Shown one piece after another: positions 57,820-64,000 of a DNA stretch of 64,000 bases. The notes beneath the pieces were generated by a model. The model was not told the DNA's origin and made no database searches. It saw nothing but the letters and a program-made list of their open reading frames with translations. Within the stretch, counting starts at the first letter, position 1. Each line of letters opens with the position of its first letter. The position numbers were made by a program, and so were the translations under genes. This stretch comes from Mytilus californianus (lineage: Eukaryota > Mollusca > Bivalvia > Mytilida > Mytilidae), in the NCBI RefSeq assembly GCF_021869535.1, contig NW_026262701.1, positions 50,409,278-50,473,277 of the forward strand, given 5' to 3'.

Positions 57820-60800
57820 ATTTCGTGTACTGTCAAAGTACTTTTTGAATTTAGATATGTATTCTTGTTTTTCACTGTTTATGGAAAAATGTCTTCTTTA
57901 CTGTTGTAACAACCTATATTACTGTGTTCATCTGAGCTCTTATTCCCTAACCTGTAGTACTGTATAAATCTGGGGTATCCACTTCTTGGGGTTTTGAGTC
58001 AGTGGCTTGAGAATATTCAGGTTACAAATCAATGGCTAATATATCTTCTTCTCCAGTTATTGAAATTCATGTTTTATAGATTAACCACAAAATCTACAAA
58101 ATTTCTTCTACATGATTTAGATAACAGCCCCTTAAAAGAAAAAGAAAAGGTCCTAAATCTGTAGCCATCCCAAAAAAATTGTATAATAACCACCCTCAAG
58201 ACATGAAACATTCACTTTTCAAATAACTCTCAATCAAATTCAGTTATTAGAATATTTGTGAATAGATCCCTTGGCTATTTAAATTGACTCTGACTATTTC
58301 TACTTTTTGCCATTTGGGGTTCTGTGTTTAACAGTTTTTTTTTAAAGTTAGTTTTAAAAGGTTTTTCAATATATAGATCTTTCTAATATCTAAAGAATGT
58401 TAATCCTGACATGAGTTCCTTGGAAACAGTATGAAAAGATCTGTGAGTTTTTAATTTTCATTGCTGGAACTAGAGACTAATTTGTTGTCAGAAAAAAAAA
58501 TGTGAGTAAATCTGTATCTAAGATGAAGTAAGAGAAGCTCAATACTATGACACTCACTGTGGAATCCTTTGTTAGCGGTCTTAATAAAAGATCCAGGAAC
58601 TCTGTCCCTGGTTTGAATCTGGTAAGCTTATAATGAACCATCATCACCTTGTTGTTGAAGGACAGAGGAAATCTGTGCCTGATTCAATTCATATTAGCTT
58701 CAAATTTTTATTTGATCTGCAGGTTTTCTTAAACGCTAATGTTATATTACCTTTTACTAAATCAGGAAAAAGAAAATGATTCAGTTTAATGAAATAAGAC
58801 TAAATATTTTCCATATACATGGTAATATTTTCTCTGCTTTGTCTTATATGAGTTATTAGCAGAACTATTGGGGTTAATTGTTTTTCTACAAATCAAAAGA
58901 CTTTAATTCTCCTCCTAGAGGCATCATTATGACAATAAGAGATAGATCCATTTATAAGAAATAATGGGTTAAGTATTGTCTTTCATAACTACATAGTTAT
59001 AAAATCATAAAATGTATTTACAAGTCAAAAAACAAGAAGGAAAAAAGATAAAGATATATAAGTTCATAAGTCAATAGGTTAGGACAAACTATAAACAGTA
59101 AGTAAATAAATCGGTGTGTGGGACTAGATAACCTGACGTTTGTATGTAACAAACTTCCTTCAATTACATAATTTACTAAGATGTGTCTGCATATTATTAA
59201 GATCATGCTTAGATCATGGCGATGGTGATAAAAATCATTTGATGTACAAATATTAGAATTGTCAGGTACAGGGTTGTTTATATTTCACAAATGATCTACT
59301 GTATGCGAAGGTAAAGAGTTGCCTTTCCACCCTATCAGAGGAGGAGTTGACTTTTGGAGAATCTTGATAAGTTGAAAGAGAAAATTCACACCTGCGAATT
59401 TTTAATGAGTCTCGAATATATAATTTTTTTTTGGAGCTGTTTGTTGATGTCTTTGGTCTGTGTACTCCTGGGAATAATTGATCAGGATTTGTTTCCTGGA
59501 AATTTAATTGGTCCGGGAGGAAATGAGTTTGTACTTTGTTGATCTATCAATAAGATAAGTGTGATGACATAGTCTATAAAATTAAAATTATCTTGTGATG
59601 GGAATCTTCAAAAATAATGCAAGGTATTGATTGAACCTCTTTTTTTTTTGCAACAAGGTGTCCCTCCTTTTATTAACCAATAGGTCTTGATTTATTTAAG
59701 ACTGCAGATCGTTTCATTAATAATTCATTGGAGGATTGAACTCTATTTGAAGTTTTATTCAAATCACTGTAACATTGAAAAATCAGTTTGAAATTGTCAA
59801 AATGATTAGAATAAATATTTCATGATTTTACCATTTGTGAGCATGAAACTAATTGACATTTTAATTCCAGATTTAAGACATAACACATTATATGATTGAT
59901 TGATGGATAACAGTTTAACACTATGTCAACACTCTTGGGCAACACAAAATTATGTCAGAATGGTAGCCTCATTAATAAGCAATATACCAAATCAGAGATG
60001 GCACTTACTGGATCAATGGATAATGCATAGTTTGTTTGGGACTAAGATTAGAATTAGTTTTTAGTAGTCTAACAAAAAAAAGGTTGCTTTCAATAGCCAT
60101 GCACTCAACACTTTTCTGGAATAAGCTTTACTAGGTGTGCTTGAGACAAAAAAAAATTGGAAAACTAAACAAAGAACAACATTTGAAAGTAGTCTATTAT
60201 TTTATAACTTCTGTAGAGTTTCAAGGTTTATTTGAATCAAATTGGAAAATAACATATTTTTCTACCTGTTTCCAATGGAATTTCTCAGTTACTCATTAAA
60301 TATTGGTGATCCGCTGGATTTCTTTGAGTCACCTCAAGTCAATTTGACTTCCATGAGATTATACAAACACGTAGATGCTGGTGTTCAAAAAAGAAAAAGA
60401 AAAGTCTTTGTTGTGGCTAGGTTGTACCCATATTTAAGATTTGACAATGTCAGAAATATTTCTTTTCTTTAAAAGTTAAACCATTTTCCTGTATAAATAG
60501 AAGTTTCATCTTTAAATAAATTGAAGTCAAGCCCCTGGTGGTATCAGATAATATTTAATATCCAATGAACCTGATATACCATTAAAATTTTCATATTATT
60601 CATCCCCAAATCGTGTACTTTAAATGAATTAAGTTATGATTTTTAAGTGTTTATGCAGTGCGACTTTACATATATTGATCGTAGTTTCTCAGCACAAAGA
60701 GCTGGTAAATAGATATGAAATCTGTTTAAATTTCAGTAGATCAAATTATTTTTATAGATTTCATGAATTTAAATTTGATGTCGTTTCATTATATATTAAA

Positions 60801-61285
60801 TGACATTTGATCTGATGTTTGGATTTGTTGCGCAGAGAGGTTTAAAAGGGCAGTCATTTATTATGCAGTATGGAGAAGCGACGGGATAATATTAAGTATA
60901 TCCATCATTAAGTTTCAGAAAACGGAAAAAAATGATCAATAGATTAAAGTACCCTCAACAAGCCTTAGAAAATATTAATAAAAAGATATGTTTGGTATAT
61001 ACATGAATGAAACAACAATCCAAAAGCATGGGAAAAGATCTAGAGGTCAACATACAGCTTCAACAATAGACAAGTTTCGTTATAATATATCAAGCTCAAA
61101 TGCTCTAGTCTAAGGATTTTGGGAAGAAATGTAACGAAGGCTAACAACCTAATTCCTTAAATTGAAAAAGCTCTTGGATACAAATACATGTAAAGACAAT
61201 TTATTTTGGCTAGTAGCAAAATAACGTGAAAACAAATAGTTGTGAATATGTCAAACGCCATTCTTTTCTTATAAAAAAAAAAATT
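57820..61285. other. Intron sequence, no supported feature
   Basis: AT-rich. A 76-codon + strand frame at 60,242-60,472 has a basic KKRKRKV-like cluster but no acceptor in a usable phase. A long stop-free run from about 57,957 to 58,160 lacks a convincing donor. Neither is accepted. Confidence 0.35.
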
Positions 61286-61290
61286 GTGGA

Positions 61291-61316
61291 GGGGGGGGGG
61301 GGGGGGGGGGGGGGGG
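61291..61316. repeat. Poly-G run of 26 bases
   Basis: Twenty-six consecutive G on the + strand after an A-run about 20 bp upstream. It can form a G-quadruplex on this strand. Exact length is prone to sequencing error. Confidence 0.9.
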
Positions 61317-61319
61317 AAT

Positions 61320-62920
61320 CACTGTGAACATGACTGAAACGGCCAAAGGTGAGGAAAAATCTTCCACTAAAATAAGTTGGTTTAAGTATTTTAGTGAAGG
61401 ATGAAAAACTTAGTTTAAAATTATTCATTGTACAAAACATTAGTAAAAGAGATCGATGTACTGTGTATTAAACAATGAGACACAGCAACCCATCGACCCA
61501 TGAAATCAAAAGAAATCTTTAGGTCAATATACAGTGTTGATAGACAGGTTCTAGTGCAGAGGGTTAATCTGTAATGGCACTATGTCTAAATAAGTTGTGA
61601 ATAAATTCACTGCAAGAATAATCTGTAGGACCAGGTTTCCTCCTTATTATGTGGCCTTTTCTATTGATCCCAATGTTTTGTTTACCAAGGGGTAGATGTT
61701 GTCATCTCCTTGTAATAGGATAAATAATTAAATGTATGGATCAGTTATCCCACCTATCTAAGATTTGTATAGAATGGATTGTAAATTTATAAATGACACC
61801 AAACAGACAAGGTCACTTAGACTCCTATTGATCAGCAGGATGATTTATAATCGTAAGATATTGTTTATCACTTTATTGTTGGTATAGTATTATAGGTATA
61901 TATATATTATCTTTTGTCAACATTTTAAGCTTTAAAACATCTTGTAATTTCATGTTATTGAGGGCTGTTAGATAGTGTGGTGCGATTGTTTTGGATCGCT
62001 GATTAATCGCTCCGAGGTCTGATTTATTTAAATGAATTATCCACAAACATGGTTTTGAATAATAATGAAATGATAAACCTTAAATTACAATGTTTTTTTA
62101 AGAAACTTTTTGAGACAGTTAGTTGAAATTCATGTTACAGACAGAATGATAATTCATCTTTATTTAAATGTTATTATTGATTTCAGATCTAGCTTAGGTT
62201 TAAAGATTATGGGTTACAGTAAGTCATTTTCACACCACCCTTAAAAATTCTTACACCTTTGTCTACTATATTCATCAAATTTAGTGATATATTTTTATCA
62301 CCAATTTGTAATGTTGCTCTTTCTGTCTTTGGCCAGAGTTTGTCAAGAATGAAGTCTGGGAGGGGGTGGTGCCTTATTACACTACGGTCAATGGTGCAAT
62401 TTTTGTGCTATTGGGGATCCAGATTAAAAATCCAGTGTAGATTAAAAAAAATAAATAGATATTTAAAGTGAAACGCAGGGAGTTTTCCTTCAAGAAACAG
62501 TCTGCACCTCTGACTAAAAGCATCACAAAAACACTTTTCAGGTGAAAACTTCAGTTTCATATTCAGAATATTGAAAGGTATTTCCAGAAACTTTTTGACA
62601 CTATAGATACATAGCATGTGGGAAAGGTGGAGTTAGCTACTTGTAATTGAAATACATTTATTTAATGCAAAACTGACTAGACACAATAATTTTGATAATT
62701 CCACAAACTTCCTTTTATTGATTACTTGGCCATATGTTTTTGTTTTGAAAACCTATGTAACCATTATTGATAGCTATTAACGAGAGCTGCTTAAATTGAT
62801 GCTAGGAACTTACTGTAAGGTTTTACCTTGGAGACCTAATGGTCAGATGAAGAACAGCAATCGAGGTATTGTTTTTTTATATTTGAGGTCTAGATTGTGG
62901 AGTGTTCATTCCTGTTTTCT
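61320..62920. other. Intron sequence, no supported feature
   Basis: A strong-looking acceptor at about 62,336 ('tctgtctttggccag') is followed by 34 open codons in phase 1 (EFVKNEVWEGVVPYYT...) but no good donor. I do not accept it as an exon. Confidence 0.3.
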
Positions 62921-62924
62921 TTAA

Positions 62925-63105
62925 TTTTTTATGCCATTTTTTTCTCTTTTCTTTATTTTTCTCACCCATTAATCTCAATTATAAAAATTTAAGGCCATTT
63001 TTTTCTTATTCTTTAAGTTTAAAGGCCAATTTTCTCTTTTCTTTATACTTTTTGCCCATTATTCTCCATTTTGTAAACCCCATCCAGACCCTCAAATGTT
63101 GATTA
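62925..63105. repeat. Pyrimidine-rich dispersed repeat, copy 2
   Basis: Repeating 'ccattttttctcttttct'-like phrases end in 'gcccattattctccatttt' and 'catccagaccctcaa', matching 1-110 in order. Confidence 0.65.
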
Positions 63106-63111
63106 TTTTTT

Positions 63112-63254
63112 TAGTGTTTCATGATTTGATTTGATTTGATTATCGGTGTTTTAATGAGCGGGGTTCGAACTCACAACCTCAGTGTTGACTGGCTAGTGAT
63201 TACAGTAGTAACTACTTAAACCACTCGGCCACCAAGTCCCCTAGTGTTTCATGA
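63112..63254 (-). mobile_element. Short tRNA-headed SINE with 13-bp target-site duplication
   Basis: TAGTGTTTCATGA at 63,112-63,124 is repeated at 63,242-63,254. On the minus strand the 117-bp insert starts GGGGACTTGGTGGCCGAGTG (A-box-like), has B-box-like GAGTTCGAACCCCGC and ends in CAAAT repeats. The body present in the 54,152 copy is absent, so this is either a truncated copy or a tRNA-only subtype. Confidence 0.92.
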
Positions 63255-63259
63255 ATTTT

Positions 63260-64000
63260 TAGTATGTCATTCACATCTTCATGATGACCTTTCTTTTCCT
63301 ATATCCAAAAAGAAACCTTAAGATGAAGTGCAAATAACACTACCATATTCAAATTTTATCTGTTTTAAAATAAAAAATTAGTCCGTCTGAGACTTTTTAT
63401 CTACATATGCAAGTAAAAAGTCAAAGACAGGCAAATTTTTGTATTCATTTTAAAACATAAAATTTAGTGTCTCTCCCTAGACTACAGAAGTGACGGCAAT
63501 AGTGACATTCTTCAGAAGTCAAATCCCCTTGTTTTTAGGACTTTAGGTGCAGTAATGTAAAATATGAAATACATAGCTCTTTTGATAAAATGATTATTGC
63601 TAAATGATACTTCACTGATTATAATCACTAGAATTATTGAGTACAAGAAAAACCTTCTCCATGAAAAGGTTTCAAATCTTCTTAAGATGTCTTTGTGTAT
63701 TGAATTATTGAAATGAACATGTTTCTGTTTTGTTTGGTATGTGTATTCACCATACAACAACTTCTCAACATCTTGTAAACGATTATGGATTTTTAAACTG
63801 TTTCTTAAGTATATTATTTTACGTAAATCAGGTTTTGAATACTTTCGTCAATAAAAGCAGCGAGAGATTCACCTCGGGTATCATTGTTTGTCTACGTATT
63901 CATATCCCGTCGATCAAATCTTTATAACCTGAGGCCAAACACTGATACTTAACAAATTCTATAGGCCCCTTTGTCAATATTAGTACATTGTTATAAGGTT
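63260..64000. other. AT-rich sequence to window end, no supported feature
   Basis: No exon or bounded repeat recognised. The gene is presumed to continue beyond the window. Confidence 0.35.

Noticed and set aside
60242..60472. 76-codon frame with a basic cluster
   Set aside because: The only nearby acceptor gives a phase that no upstream exon supplies; no homology recognised.
62337..62437. Possible terminal exon (EFVKNEVWEGVVPYY...) after a good acceptor
   Set aside because: No usable donor and an early stop, two frames are open, and the phase fits only if the 55,235 exon is skipped.

Overview
This is AT-rich (roughly two thirds A+T) invertebrate nuclear DNA, most likely from a mytilid mussel or a close bivalve relative. 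That reading rests on recognising dispersed repeats that I associate with mussel genomes: a retroelement tail reading 'ttgtctcattggcaat..ataccacatc', tRNA-headed SINEs ending in CAAT repeats, and pearl-like elements with tandem cores. It is pattern recognition, not a database result. Nothing prokaryotic or viral is evident. Almost all short open frames here are chance frames or translated repeats.

Layout. 1-12,490 is intergenic repeat territory: a (GT/GCGT)n microsatellite, several decayed retroelement 3' ends, a long palindrome grown on a 27-bp tandem repeat, and two tandem-repeat blocks. 12,490-18,600 is a LINE graveyard: a + strand non-LTR element (LINE B) sits inside an older minus-strand one (LINE A), and beside it a jockey/CR1-like minus-strand LINE C is itself split by a 310-bp element with a 6-bp target duplication.

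The one convincing gene is on the + strand and starts at 19,361. Its first coding exon (19,361-21,508) encodes 716 residues with five copies of a double-CxxC, probably zinc-binding module, plus a CtBP-like ALDLSV motif. I could not name the family. Exon 1 ends in phase 0. An acidic exon at 25,622-25,703 takes phase 0 to phase 1. An exon at 43,436-43,535 has its own ATG and also ends in phase 1, so it looks like an alternative promoter/first exon that would remove the whole zinc-binding region. An exon at 55,235-55,302 accepts phase 1 and ends in phase 0. Weaker exon candidates are at 27,221-27,295 and 57,765-57,813. The 3' part of the gene must lie beyond 64,000, so everything from about 21.5 kb to the window end is probably intron of this locus.

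The large introns carry well-bounded mobile elements: pearl/HINE-like elements of two sequence types plus a third related family, TA-flanked MITEs, a 542-bp Mutator-like element with 57-bp inverted termini and 9-bp target duplications, tRNA-derived SINEs with target duplications, nested insertions, a tandem duplication, a 20-bp minisatellite and a roughly 4-kb-spaced inverted repeat pair able to form intronic double-stranded RNA.
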